From contig CBFGWV010000082.1 of assembly GCA_965652545.1 (NCBI GenBank), positions 1 to 16,434 of the forward strand: 16,434 nt of DNA, in the 5' to 3' direction. Below, in pieces: positions 1 through 6,684 of the stretch. Source of the DNA: CBFGWV01 sp965652545 (lineage in GTDB: Bacteria; Pseudomonadota; Gammaproteobacteria; Competibacterales; Competibacteraceae). A model generated the notes under the pieces. That model ran no database searches. It had not been told where the DNA came from and saw nothing but the letters and a program-made list of their open reading frames with translations. The position numbers and the translations under genes are program-made. Each line of letters begins with the position of its first letter. Position 1 is the first letter of the stretch.

Positions 1-34
1 TTCTCTGTGGTTTGCGAAGACGACGGAGGATCGC

Positions 35-245
35 ATGGCCTGGACTGAAATCACTCGCCGCACTATGGCCGGAGGCGGCCTCGCGATGCAAGCGATTGCA
101 CGGACGAGGAGGGGGCGTTGCTGCCCAGGGACTTCCCGCCCTTCACGAAAGCTGTGGGCGGTCCTGTGTGACATAACGGCCCGACGGTCGAGATCTTCAA
201 GCATGGCTCATCATCGCGTCCATCCGCAGCGCCGCAAGTGAATGA
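35..245 (+). pseudogene. Decayed IS5-family transposase remnant (frameshifted, internally deleted)
   Basis: Pieces of an IS5-type (DUF4096 / DDE) transposase are spread over different frames. An N-terminal MAWTEITRR opens at 35. A frame change near 61 continues as a YGRRRPRDASDCTDEEGALL-like stretch, and 103-168 reads DEEGALLPRDFPPFTKAV before a stop at 169. At 198-245 a third frame reads QAWLIIASIRSAASE and then stops, resembling the AWLIIASIR C-terminus of this family. Full transposases of this type are roughly 250-270 residues, so most of the catalytic domain has been lost and the remnant cannot be active. The block at 263-281 (TTGAGACAAACTCTTAGG) may be the old right terminal repeat; its left partner is not in the window. 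The family call rests on remembered motif similarity. Confidence 0.65.
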
Positions 246-302
246 AAGTAATGGAATTACTTTTGAGACAAACTCTTAGGGGACGCGACTTCGATCAAGT
301 GA

Positions 303-341
303 AGCTGATGGGTATCGCTGTCGCTCAACCCATCCTACATT
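303..341. repeat. REP-like hairpin repeat downstream of argP
   Basis: GATGGGT (307-313) and ACCCATC (328-334) form a 7-bp inverted repeat around a 14-base loop. The loop itself contains ATCGCTGTCGCT, and CCTAC follows the right arm. The form GTAGGATGGGT-TGAGCG-loop-ACCCATC is one I recognise as a dispersed intergenic repeat of many gammaproteobacteria, of the REP type mobilised by RAYT-like transposases. It lies about 30 bases past the argP stop, the usual place for such elements, and may help end argP transcription. Only one copy is visible here. Confidence 0.5.
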
Positions 342-370
342 GAAGAGCTTCACCGGGACGGGCTGGGCGT

Positions 371-1255
371 TCAGCGAAGCTGGCGCCCGGCCGCTTGGAC
401 CAGCGCACCTTCCAGATCGAGGACCACGGCCGGGGCTACCTTCCAGCGGTGCCAGAACAAGGGCACTTCGTCGGTACGCCCCGGCAGCAGATCGACCAGT
501 TGCCCGCCATCGAGCAGCGTCTGGACCTGCGCTTCGGCAATCAAGCCGTAACCCAGCCCATGGCGGGCCCACTGTGGAAAGCTCTCCGACGCCGGCACCT
601 TGTGCGCCGGAAAGCGAAAGCCGGAGACCCCCAGAAGCGCATCTAGAAACCGGTTGTGCATGGTGTCCTTGCGATTGAAAACCAGGGCCGGTGCCCGGCT
701 CAGGGCGTGGGTGTCGATGCCCCCACTGAACCAGCGCTGGCGAAACCCGGGACTGCACACCAGTCGGTAGCGCATGCGCCCCAGCGGCCGCACGATGCAG
801 CCGGGCAACCCGTCCTCACGGGCTGAGACGCAGGCCTGGACCCGCCCATCGGTCAACAGGCGATGGGTCAGGGTTTGGTCCTCGACCTCGATGCGCAGCT
901 CCAGCCAATGGCGCCGCATCCAGGGCGCCAATGCCGGCGCCACCCAGGTGGCGAGACTGTCCGCATTGACACCCAGAGATACCGCCATCGGTCGCTGGCC
1001 GAGCCCCAGGTCATCGAGCAACTCGGTTTCCAGCAGTTTCACTGAATCGACATGGCGCAGCACACGCTGTCCTGCCGCAGTGAGCGACACTGGCCGCTCA
1101 CGATTGACCAGGGTCAACCCCAACGAACGTTCAAGTCCGCTGACGCGTTGAGAAACCGCGGAGGTGCTGAGGCGCAGAACCTGTGCGGCCGCATCGAAAC
1201 CGCCGGTCCTGGCGATGGCAGCCAAGGCTTCCATACCTGCCCAATGTACTTTCAT
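371..1255 (-). CDS. argP: LysR-family regulator, ArgP (IciA) type
   Basis: A 294-residue LysR-type transcription regulator, close to the length of E. coli ArgP (297). The N-terminal winged helix-turn-helix is clear (residues about 4-60: MEALAAIARTGGFDAAAQVL, then LSTSAVSQRVSGLERSLG). A linker helix and the substrate-sensing domain follow. ArgP activates the basic amino acid exporter gene argO/lysE in response to arginine and lysine. Here it is divergent from a lysE-type gene with an 87-bp spacer, the classical layout, which supports ArgP over other LysR members. The ATG at 1255 is the natural start, although the Shine-Dalgarno is weak (TTAAG-like). It probably represses its own gene. The effector, lysine or arginine, cannot be told from sequence. 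Confidence 0.88.
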   Translation of the reverse strand: MKVHWAGMEALAAIARTGGFDAAAQVLRLSTSAVSQRVSGLERSLGLTLVNRERPVSLTAAGQRVLRHVDSVKLLETELLDDLGLGQRPMAVSLGVNADSLATWVAPALAPWMRRHWLELRIEVEDQTLTHRLLTDGRVQACVSAREDGLPGCIVRPLGRMRYRLVCSPGFRQRWFSGGIDTHALSRAPALVFNRKDTMHNRFLDALLGVSGFRFPAHKVPASESFPQWARHGLGYGLIAEAQVQTLLDGGQLVDLLPGRTDEVPLFWHRWKVAPAVVLDLEGALVQAAGRQLR

Positions 1256-1343
1256 AAATCTTAACGACTTTAATATCTATTAAATAATGCTAAAGCATAG
1301 CCTCGGCATCGTACGCTGTCAGCACTCGTGAGGAGGCGTGACA
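1256..1343. promoter_or_regulatory. Divergent argP-lysE control region with two dyads
   Basis: This short AT-rich spacer separates the argP and lysE starts. It holds a perfect palindrome, TTAATA-TC-TATTAA (1270-1283), and next to it ATGC-TAAA-GCAT (1287-1298). LysR proteins bind T-N11-A-type dyads in such intergenic spaces, so either or both may be ArgP sites. The AT-rich palindrome could also include promoter elements. The lysE Shine-Dalgarno GGAGG (1332-1336) closes the region. Assignment as operators is inference. Confidence 0.55.
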
Positions 1344-1934
1344 ATGACGACGTTGCTACAGGGTTTTGGCTTGGGTCTGGGCTTGATCGTGGCCATCGGC
1401 GCCCAGAATGCCCACGTACTGCGTGTGGGTCTCGGCGGCACCGGCGTCTGGCCAACCGTTTTGTTCTGTTTGGTGTGGGATGCGTTTCTTATCGCGTTGG
1501 CGGTGGCCGGGCTCGGCACTCTCATCGCTAATTGGGATGGCGCGGTGCAACTGGCCACGGTGTGCGGTGGGCTGGTGCTGATCGCCTACGGACTGCGCCA
1601 ATTGTGGCGAGCGCGCATCGGGTCCTCGGCGCTATCGCCATCGGCGTCCGGTGGCCGCATTCTGGCCACCACGGTTGCCGTGAGCGTGCTCAACCCACAT
1701 GTCTACCTGGACACGCTGGTTCTGGTGGGCGCATTGGCGGCGGGGCTGGAGCCGTCCAACCGTTGGCAATTCGGCCTGGGCGCCGTGCTGGCCTCGGCAT
1801 TCTGGTTTCCGGCGCTGGCTTTGGGTGCGCGTCTGCTGACCCCCATCCTGCGCACACCGCGGGCCTGGCAGGTGCTCGACGGTGTGTTGGGGATACTCCT
1901 GTTGGCACTGGGCGTAGGGTTCCTGCGCGGGTAG
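1344..1934 (+). CDS. lysE: LysE/ArgO-family basic amino acid exporter
   Basis: A 196-residue polytopic inner-membrane protein of the LysE family, which exports L-lysine and/or L-arginine to avoid toxic build-up. The family hallmark GAQNAHVLRVGL lies in the first 30 residues (QNA-VLR motif). About six hydrophobic segments follow, and NPHVYLDTLVLVG in the middle is typical of the fold. The ATG at 1344 was chosen because GGAGG (1332-1336) sits 7 bases upstream; an in-frame GTG at 1338 is too close to it. It is divergent from argP, which probably activates it. ArgO is the E. coli name and LysE the Corynebacterium name. Substrate choice between lysine and arginine is not decided by the sequence. 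Confidence 0.85.
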   Translation: MTTLLQGFGLGLGLIVAIGAQNAHVLRVGLGGTGVWPTVLFCLVWDAFLIALAVAGLGTLIANWDGAVQLATVCGGLVLIAYGLRQLWRARIGSSALSPSASGGRILATTVAVSVLNPHVYLDTLVLVGALAAGLEPSNRWQFGLGAVLASAFWFPALALGARLLTPILRTPRAWQVLDGVLGILLLALGVGFLRG

Positions 1935-1952
1935 CTCCCCCTGGAACCGCCA

Positions 1953-2107
1953 CCCCCTGGGATCGCCGAGTTGTACTCGGCAGTCGGCCAACGGCCGACC
2001 GTTTGATCGCCGGTCAGATTCATGGATCACTTGGCAGTTTCTTCATCGTCTGGAGAAAGGGCCGAGCTTCGCTCGGCTGCCGAGTACAACTCGGCGATCC
2101 CAGGGGG
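1953..2107. repeat. REP doublet (BIME-like) with perfect 31-bp inverted arms
   Basis: The 31 bases at 1953-1983 are the exact reverse complement of 2077-2107, separated by 93 bases. Each arm contains its own hairpin, GCCGAGT-TGT-ACTCGGC, flanked by CCCCCTGGGATC. Inside the left arm lies a second hairpin, TCGGCC-AAC-GGCCGA (1984-1998), and inside the right arm GCCGAGC-TTC-GCTCGGC (2061-2077). The element fills the gap between the converging lysE and lipoprotein genes, so it can serve as a bidirectional terminator or mRNA end. Head-to-head REP pairs of this look are non-autonomous repeats. No open frame in it looks like a real gene. Confidence 0.8.
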
Positions 2108-2135
2108 CGGCAGGCATCGGCCGGCCGTCGGCGCC

Positions 2136-2645
2136 TCACAACATGTCAGTAACATCCCCCCGCGACCAGTCGACGCTGCGCACTCGCCAATCGCCGTCGC
2201 CATAGTCCTGAAGCGTCAGGTTCAGACGCTGGACCTGGGCACGCAGACTGGCCAGCGCGCTGACATCGTCGACAGGCGCGCCGGCGGTGGCGACCACCAG
2301 TTCGGCCTTGGCCACTCCGGGCGAGAGAATCTGAATCGTCTGCACCTTGACCAGCAGATGGATGCGCTGGTTGGCCAGGAAATACAAGCGGACGAGGTTC
2401 TCGACCGCCTGACGATCGCGCCCTTCACGGTCGGTGTAATCATGGGCGATAAAGGGACGCAGCGCGCCCAGGTCGCGTTCTTCCGCCGCGGTTTCCGCGG
2501 CATCGAACATGGCGCGGATCTGTGCCTCGGGGTCGTCCGGTTCGCCGCTGCACGCGACCAGTGCAAGCAGCAGCGCAACGACAGATAGCGCGTTACGGGT
2601 TGTCGACCGTATCGTCCGCAAAACGCTGGACTTGGTGTATGGCAC
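2136..2645 (-). CDS. Small lipoprotein with NTF2-like (SnoaL-type) domain
   Basis: A predicted 169-residue lipoprotein. The N-terminus is basic, followed by a hydrophobic stretch and the lipobox LVAC with the acylated cysteine near residue 32; CSGEPDDPEAQIR then starts the mature protein. The remainder (AMFDAAETAAEERDLGALRPFIAHDYTDREGRDR through WRVRSVDW) has the helix-plus-curved-sheet pattern of NTF2-like proteins. I chose the GTG start at 2645 because AAGGGA lies 7 bases before it. This start falls inside the last 53 bases of glpK, so the two genes overlap and are probably translated from one mRNA. A later TTG would also keep the signal peptide. Function is unknown; the link to glycerol use is positional only. 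Confidence 0.72.
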   Translation of the reverse strand: MPYTKSSVLRTIRSTTRNALSVVALLLALVACSGEPDDPEAQIRAMFDAAETAAEERDLGALRPFIAHDYTDREGRDRQAVENLVRLYFLANQRIHLLVKVQTIQILSPGVAKAELVVATAGAPVDDVSALASLRAQVQRLNLTLQDYGDGDWRVRSVDWSRGDVTDML

Positions 2646-4107
2646 TGTCCCATCCCTTGAGTAATCGTTGGCGCCGGGCGGCATCGCAAGCGGGCTCGAA
2701 ACGGCGGTCCAGGTGCCACAGACCGGGCAACGCATCCAGGCCGGATACCAGCCCCTGGTGCATGCCGGCCAGCAGCGCGGCCCCCAGGGCCGTGGTTTCG
2801 GGGACCTTGGGCCGTTCCACCGGCACATCGAGCATATCGGCCAGGAACTGGCACATCCAGTCATTCCCCACCATGCCGCCGTCTACCCGTAAGGCGGTTG
2901 GAGTGGCGGCACCGTCACGGACCATTGCCTCCACCAGGTCGCGCGTCTGGTAGGCCATGGACTCCAAGGTGGCCCGGGCGAGCTCCGCAGGGCCGGTGTC
3001 CAGTGTCATACCCAGCAATGCCGCACGTGCACCGGGGTTCCAGTGTGGCGCGCCGAGCCCGGTGAACGCCGGCACCAAATACACGCCCTTATTACCGGGC
3101 AAGCCCGCGGCCAAGGCCTCAGTCTGGGCAGCGGTTTCGATGAGCCCCATTCGATCGCGCAGCCATTGCACGGCAGAGCCGGCGACGAAAATGGACCCCT
3201 CGACTGCGTAACTGATCCGTCCCTGGAGCCGATAGGCCACGGTGGTCAGCAGCCGGTTGTGCGAGCGCACGGCATGTTCGCCGGTGTTGAGGATCATGAA
3301 GCATCCGGTGCCGTAGGTGCTCTTGCTCATACCCGGCTGGACGCAAGCCTGGCCGATGGCGGCGGCTTGTTGATCGCCCGCGATGCCGCACACCGGAATT
3401 GACCGGCCCAGGTGACCGGGTTCGGTGGTGCCGAAATCCGCGGCACAATCGCGCACATCAGGCAGCATGGCCGCCGGTACGCGAAACAACGCAAGCAATT
3501 CGTCATCCCAGCGTTGCTCATGGATGTTGTAGAGCAGGGTACGTGATGCATTGGTGATGTCGGTGGCATGTACCCGGCCGTTGGTCAGGCGCCACAAGAG
3601 GAAGGTATCGATGGTGCCGAAGGCAAGCTTGCCCGCCTCGGCGCGCTCGCGGGCGCCTGCGACGTTGTCCAGGATCCACGCCAGCTTGGTGGCCGAGAAG
3701 TACGGGTCGAGCAACAAGCCGGTGCGATCGGTGACACTGTCCTCGGCCCCATCCTCACGCAGGCGCGTGCACATCCGGGCCGTGCGCCGGTCCTGCCAGA
3801 CGATGGCCGGATAGATGGGTTGACCGCTGTCGCGGTCCCACACCACCGTGGTTTCGCGCTGGTTAGTAATGCCGATGGCTGCGACGGAGCGAGCATCGTC
3901 TCCCAGGCGGCCAATGGCCTGGCGACACACTTGCAGGGTCGTGGACCAGATCTCCTCCGGATCGTGTTCCACCCAACCGTCCTGAGGATAATGCTGGCGA
4001 AACTCCTGCTGGGCGACGCTGACCGGGTGCCCGGCCGCATCGAACACGATGGCGCGTGAACTCGTGGTCCCCTGGTCGATCGCCAGCAGGTGGCCGGGCT
4101 GCGACAT
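2593..4107 (-). CDS. glpK: Glycerol kinase
   Basis: Glycerol kinase, 504 residues (E. coli 502), makes sn-glycerol 3-phosphate from glycerol and ATP in the cytoplasm. FGGY-family features run in order: phosphate-binding AIDQGTTSSRAIVFD at about 9-23, the substrate region with NQRETTVVWDR around 82, GDQQAAAIGQ in the middle, the adenosine motif GLGAPHWNPGARA, and LESMAYQTRDLVEAM followed by RVDGGMVGNDWMCQFLADML near 380-425. The full length is intact. GGAGAGGAG precedes the ATG. It is transcribed divergently from glpR through a promoter whose -35 lies under a GlpR-like operator, so repression in the absence of glycerol 3-phosphate is expected. A lipoprotein gene overlaps its 3' end. Confidence 0.97.
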   Translation of the reverse strand: MSQPGHLLAIDQGTTSSRAIVFDAAGHPVSVAQQEFRQHYPQDGWVEHDPEEIWSTTLQVCRQAIGRLGDDARSVAAIGITNQRETTVVWDRDSGQPIYPAIVWQDRRTARMCTRLREDGAEDSVTDRTGLLLDPYFSATKLAWILDNVAGARERAEAGKLAFGTIDTFLLWRLTNGRVHATDITNASRTLLYNIHEQRWDDELLALFRVPAAMLPDVRDCAADFGTTEPGHLGRSIPVCGIAGDQQAAAIGQACVQPGMSKSTYGTGCFMILNTGEHAVRSHNRLLTTVAYRLQGRISYAVEGSIFVAGSAVQWLRDRMGLIETAAQTEALAAGLPGNKGVYLVPAFTGLGAPHWNPGARAALLGMTLDTGPAELARATLESMAYQTRDLVEAMVRDGAATPTALRVDGGMVGNDWMCQFLADMLDVPVERPKVPETTALGAALLAGMHQGLVSGLDALPGLWHLDRRFEPACDAARRQRLLKGWDSAIHQVQRFADDTVDNP

Positions 4108-4142
4108 GACGTGCTCCTCTCCAATCCGTTCGTTTGCCGTGG

Positions 4143-4170
4143 ATTCTAGTCACAAATGTTTGAATGTGAA
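4143..4170 (-). promoter_or_regulatory. glpK sigma70-type promoter
   Basis: Reading on the minus strand, TTCACA (4165-4170) is followed by a 16-base spacer and TAGAAT (4143-4148), about 35 bases before the glpK ATG. The -35 hexamer lies inside the palindrome at 4155-4174, so a bound repressor would block it. Assigned by consensus match only. Confidence 0.55.
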
Positions 4171-4174
4171 CATT
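4155..4174. promoter_or_regulatory. GlpR-type operator shared by glpK and glpR
   Basis: AATGTTTGAATGTGAACATT has 6-bp perfect arms (AATGTT/AACATT) and closely matches the E. coli GlpR operator pattern, in which WATG-TTCG arms face CGAA-CATW across a 20-bp palindrome. It covers the -35 elements of both divergent promoters, so one bound repressor could silence both genes. The matching regulator, GlpR, is encoded next door. Confidence 0.7.
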
Positions 4175-4187
4175 CCTCGCCTACAGT
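4160..4187 (+). promoter_or_regulatory. glpR sigma70-type promoter
   Basis: TTGAAT (4160-4165), a 16-base spacer and TACAGT (4182-4187) lie about 34 bases upstream of the glpR ATG. The -35 is embedded in the operator, implying autorepression of glpR. The layout is the same as at the glpD promoter. Confidence 0.55.
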
Positions 4188-4220
4188 TTCGAAAGAACCT
4201 CACCAGTTGGAAGACCACGC

Positions 4221-5021
4221 ATGAGCCTCAATCCCCGTCAGCAGGAAATGCTGACCATGGTCCGCACGCAGGGCTTCGTCGCCATTGACGTGCTGGCCGA
4301 GCAATTCGACGTGACGCCCCAGACCATCCGCCGCGACGTCAACGCACTATGCGAACGGGGGCTGCTGCGCCGTTTCCACGGCGGAGCGGGGTTGCCCTCC
4401 AGTACGGAGAACCTCGCCTACCAGGACCGCAAGATCCTCAACCGCGAGGCCAAGCAGGCCATTGCCCGCGAGGTGGCGCGGCACATACCCAACCATGCCT
4501 CGCTGTTCATCAATCTGGGCACGACTACCGAGGCGGTGGCACAGGCTTTGAGCGAGCATGTCGGTCTGCGGGTCATCACCAACAACCTCAATGTGGCCGG
4601 CCCCATGAGCATCAACCCCGATTTCGAGGTCATCGTGGCCGGTGGCGTGGTCCGCCCCAGGGACCAGGGCGTGACGGGCGAGGCGACGATCGATTTCATC
4701 GGTCAGTTCAAGGTCGACTTCGGCATCATCGGGATTTCGGGCATTGACGACGATGGCACGCTGCGCGACTTCGACTACCGCGAAGTGCGTGTGGCAGAGG
4801 CCATCATCCAGCACTCGCGGCGGGTTTTTCTGGTGGCTGACGAGTCCAAGTTCGGGCGCAACGCACTGGTCCGACTGGGCCACCTGCGCCAGATCGATGC
4901 CTTGTTCACCGACAAGCCGTTGTCCGACGACATGAAGGCCGTCGCGCAGGACTCCGGCTGCGCGGTGTTCGTTGCGGGTGAAGAAACGATGAGTTCGTTT
5001 ATGCTCGAATCGAACGATTAA
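4221..5021 (+). CDS. glpR: DeoR-family repressor of glycerol 3-phosphate genes
   Basis: A 266-residue DeoR-family repressor. The N-terminal helix-turn-helix holds AEQFDVTPQTIRRDVNALCE (about 26-45) and the family signature GLLRRFHGGA (47-56). The C-terminal effector-binding DeoRC domain carries INLGTTTEAVAQAL (about 94-107), ITNNLNVA, GISGIDDDGTLRDFDYREV and VADESKFGR. GlpR is inactivated by sn-glycerol 3-phosphate, the GlpK product, so glycerol entry induces the locus. Its place between glpK and glpD, with palindromes matching the GlpR site at three promoters, fits self-control plus control of both neighbours. The ATG has a modest upstream TGGAAG. Confidence 0.95.
   Translation: MSLNPRQQEMLTMVRTQGFVAIDVLAEQFDVTPQTIRRDVNALCERGLLRRFHGGAGLPSSTENLAYQDRKILNREAKQAIAREVARHIPNHASLFINLGTTTEAVAQALSEHVGLRVITNNLNVAGPMSINPDFEVIVAGGVVRPRDQGVTGEATIDFIGQFKVDFGIIGISGIDDDGTLRDFDYREVRVAEAIIQHSRRVFLVADESKFGRNALVRLGHLRQIDALFTDKPLSDDMKAVAQDSGCAVFVAGEETMSSFMLESND
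5000..5019. promoter_or_regulatory. Possible auxiliary GlpR half-site pair in the glpR 3' end
   Basis: TATGCTCGAATCGAACGATT, covering the last codons of glpR, resembles the GlpR consensus (TCG facing CGAAC) but has a 3-base centre instead of 4 and an imperfect right arm. It sits 8 bases before the glpD operator, so tandem binding is conceivable. It is weak because the bases also encode the conserved end of GlpR. Confidence 0.25.
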
Positions 5022-5027
5022 TTATTC

Positions 5028-5057
5028 ATTTGAAAATTCAAATTGCCTTGCTATAGT
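5028..5057 (+). promoter_or_regulatory. glpD promoter with overlapping palindromic operator
   Basis: TTGAAA (5030-5035), a 16-base spacer and TATAGT (5052-5057) form a strong sigma70-like promoter starting 9 bases after the glpR stop. A perfect 16-bp palindrome, ATTTGAAAATTCAAAT (5028-5043), covers the -35, in the same position as the operator at the glpR promoter. This suggests direct GlpR repression of glpD and of the transporter genes behind it. Confidence 0.7.
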
Positions 5058-5108
5058 CCGCTGCGAAGCACACGCAACCGTATGCGTAGAGCGGAAGGAG
5101 GCAGAGGC

Positions 5109-6629
5109 GTGGACGACAGCACACCGGTGGATCTGCTGATCATAGGGGGCGGAATCAACGGTGCCGGCATCGCCAGAGACGCTGCCGGCCGCGGGCTCTC
5201 GGTGGTGCTGTGTGAAAAGGACGATCTGGCCAGCCATACCTCCTCGGCCAGCTCGAAGCTCATCCATGGCGGTTTGCGCTATCTCGAGTATTACGAGTTC
5301 CGGTTGGTGGGCAAGGCGCTGGCCGAGCGTGAAGTGTTGCTGCGGGCGGCACCTCATATCATCTGGCCGCTGCGCTTCATCATGCCGCACGTGCAAGGAC
5401 TGCGCCCCGGGTGGCTGATCCGTATCGGTCTGTTCCTTTACGATCACCTGGACTTCGGCAAACGAAAGTTGTTGCCGCCTTCGCGTGGGGTCGACCTGCG
5501 CCGGCATGAAGCCGGTCCGCCGCTGGATGCCGCCATTCGCCGCGGTTACGAGTACTCCGACTGTTGGGTACAGGACGCCCGTCTGGTGGTCCTCAACGCC
5601 ATGGACGCCGCCACCCGTGGCGCACAGATCCTCACCCGTACACGCTGCGACAATGCCCACCGCGAGGGAGACCTCTGGGTCGCCGAGCTGACCGGCCCCG
5701 ATGGCAGCCGTCGCAGCGTGAAGGCCAGAGCCCTGGTCAACGCCGCCGGTCCGTGGGTGTCGCGCTTCCTCGATGAAGGGCTCAGCACTCGGCGCGGACA
5801 CGGTACGCGGCTGGTCAAGGGCAGCCACATCGTGGTGCCCAAATTGTTCGATCACCAGTACGCGTACATCTTCCAGAACCCTGATCAACGCATCGTCTTC
5901 GCCATCCCGTACGAGGGCGAGTACACGCTGATCGGGACCACCGACATGGTCTATGACGGCGATCCCGGCACAGTGGCCATCGACGCAAGCGAAATCGACT
6001 ACTTGTGCGAGACGGCCAATCGTTACTTCCAGCGCAAGCTCGTCCCCACGGATGTGGTGCACAGCTACTCGGGCGTGCGCCCGCTGCTGGACGACCAGGC
6101 CGGCAACCCCTCGGCGGTGACCCGCGACTATCTGCTCGACCTGGTTGGCGGGCCCGCCCCGCTGCTGTCGGTGTTCGGCGGTAAGCTCACCACGTACCGC
6201 AAGCTGGCTGAGGAGGCAGTGGACAAAATCGCCCCCTTGCTCGGCAGCAACACGGGCGCCTGGACCGAGGGCGGGCACCCGCTGCCCGGTGGCGACATGC
6301 CCGCGGCCGACTTCGAGGCCTGGCTTGCCGGGTTCAAGCATCGCCACCCCTGGTTGCCGCCTGCTTTGGCGCGACGCTACGGACGCGAATACGGCACACG
6401 GGCCGAAACATTACTGGGCGGCGCGAGCAACCTGGGCGATCTGGGCATGGCCTGCGGCGATGGTGTCTATGCCGCAGAGATCGACTATCTGCGCCGGCAC
6501 GAATGGGCGCAAACCCTGGAGGACATCATATGGCGGCGAACCAAACTGGGGCTGCACATCAGCGCCGACACACGTGAGCGCATCCAGCAGTATCTGGATC
6601 GCGAACCGGCGGTGCGCATGACCGGCTGA
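5109..6629 (+). CDS. glpD: Aerobic sn-glycerol-3-phosphate dehydrogenase
   Basis: A 506-residue FAD enzyme of the cytoplasmic membrane face (E. coli GlpD 501). It oxidises sn-glycerol 3-phosphate to dihydroxyacetone phosphate and passes electrons to quinone. The N-terminal dinucleotide fold reads DLLIIGGGINGAGIARDAAG (8-27). SSASSKLIHGGLRYLE contacts FAD, NAAGPWVSRFLDE and the basic SHIVVPKLFDHQYAYIFQN stretch mark the substrate domain, and SGVRPLLDD and FGGKLTTYRKLAEEAVDK close the flavin site before the C-terminal cap domain. I chose GTG at 5109 because AAGGAGG (5095-5101) is 7 bases away. Upstream in-frame starts at 5043 and 5082 fall in the promoter or before the ribosome site. It lies 55 bp before glpS with no terminator, so it is probably co-transcribed with the importer. 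Confidence 0.96.
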   Translation: MDDSTPVDLLIIGGGINGAGIARDAAGRGLSVVLCEKDDLASHTSSASSKLIHGGLRYLEYYEFRLVGKALAEREVLLRAAPHIIWPLRFIMPHVQGLRPGWLIRIGLFLYDHLDFGKRKLLPPSRGVDLRRHEAGPPLDAAIRRGYEYSDCWVQDARLVVLNAMDAATRGAQILTRTRCDNAHREGDLWVAELTGPDGSRRSVKARALVNAAGPWVSRFLDEGLSTRRGHGTRLVKGSHIVVPKLFDHQYAYIFQNPDQRIVFAIPYEGEYTLIGTTDMVYDGDPGTVAIDASEIDYLCETANRYFQRKLVPTDVVHSYSGVRPLLDDQAGNPSAVTRDYLLDLVGGPAPLLSVFGGKLTTYRKLAEEAVDKIAPLLGSNTGAWTEGGHPLPGGDMPAADFEAWLAGFKHRHPWLPPALARRYGREYGTRAETLLGGASNLGDLGMACGDGVYAAEIDYLRRHEWAQTLEDIIWRRTKLGLHISADTRERIQQYLDREPAVRMTG

Positions 6630-6684
6630 TTCGCATGGCGTTGCCATTTACCCATAAGAACGACAGAGGAAGGAGGCAAGCACC

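Noticed and set aside
5043..5108. Longer glpD from an upstream TTG (5043) or ATG (5082)
   Set aside because: The first lies inside the promoter and the second precedes AAGGAGG at 5095-5101, which serves GTG 5109.
5022..6347. A 441-codon open frame on the minus strand opposite glpD
   Set aside because: It is exactly antisense to a full glpD with a good ribosome site. Its product is low in complexity with many H, Q, G and R residues, as expected from antisense frames in high-GC DNA.
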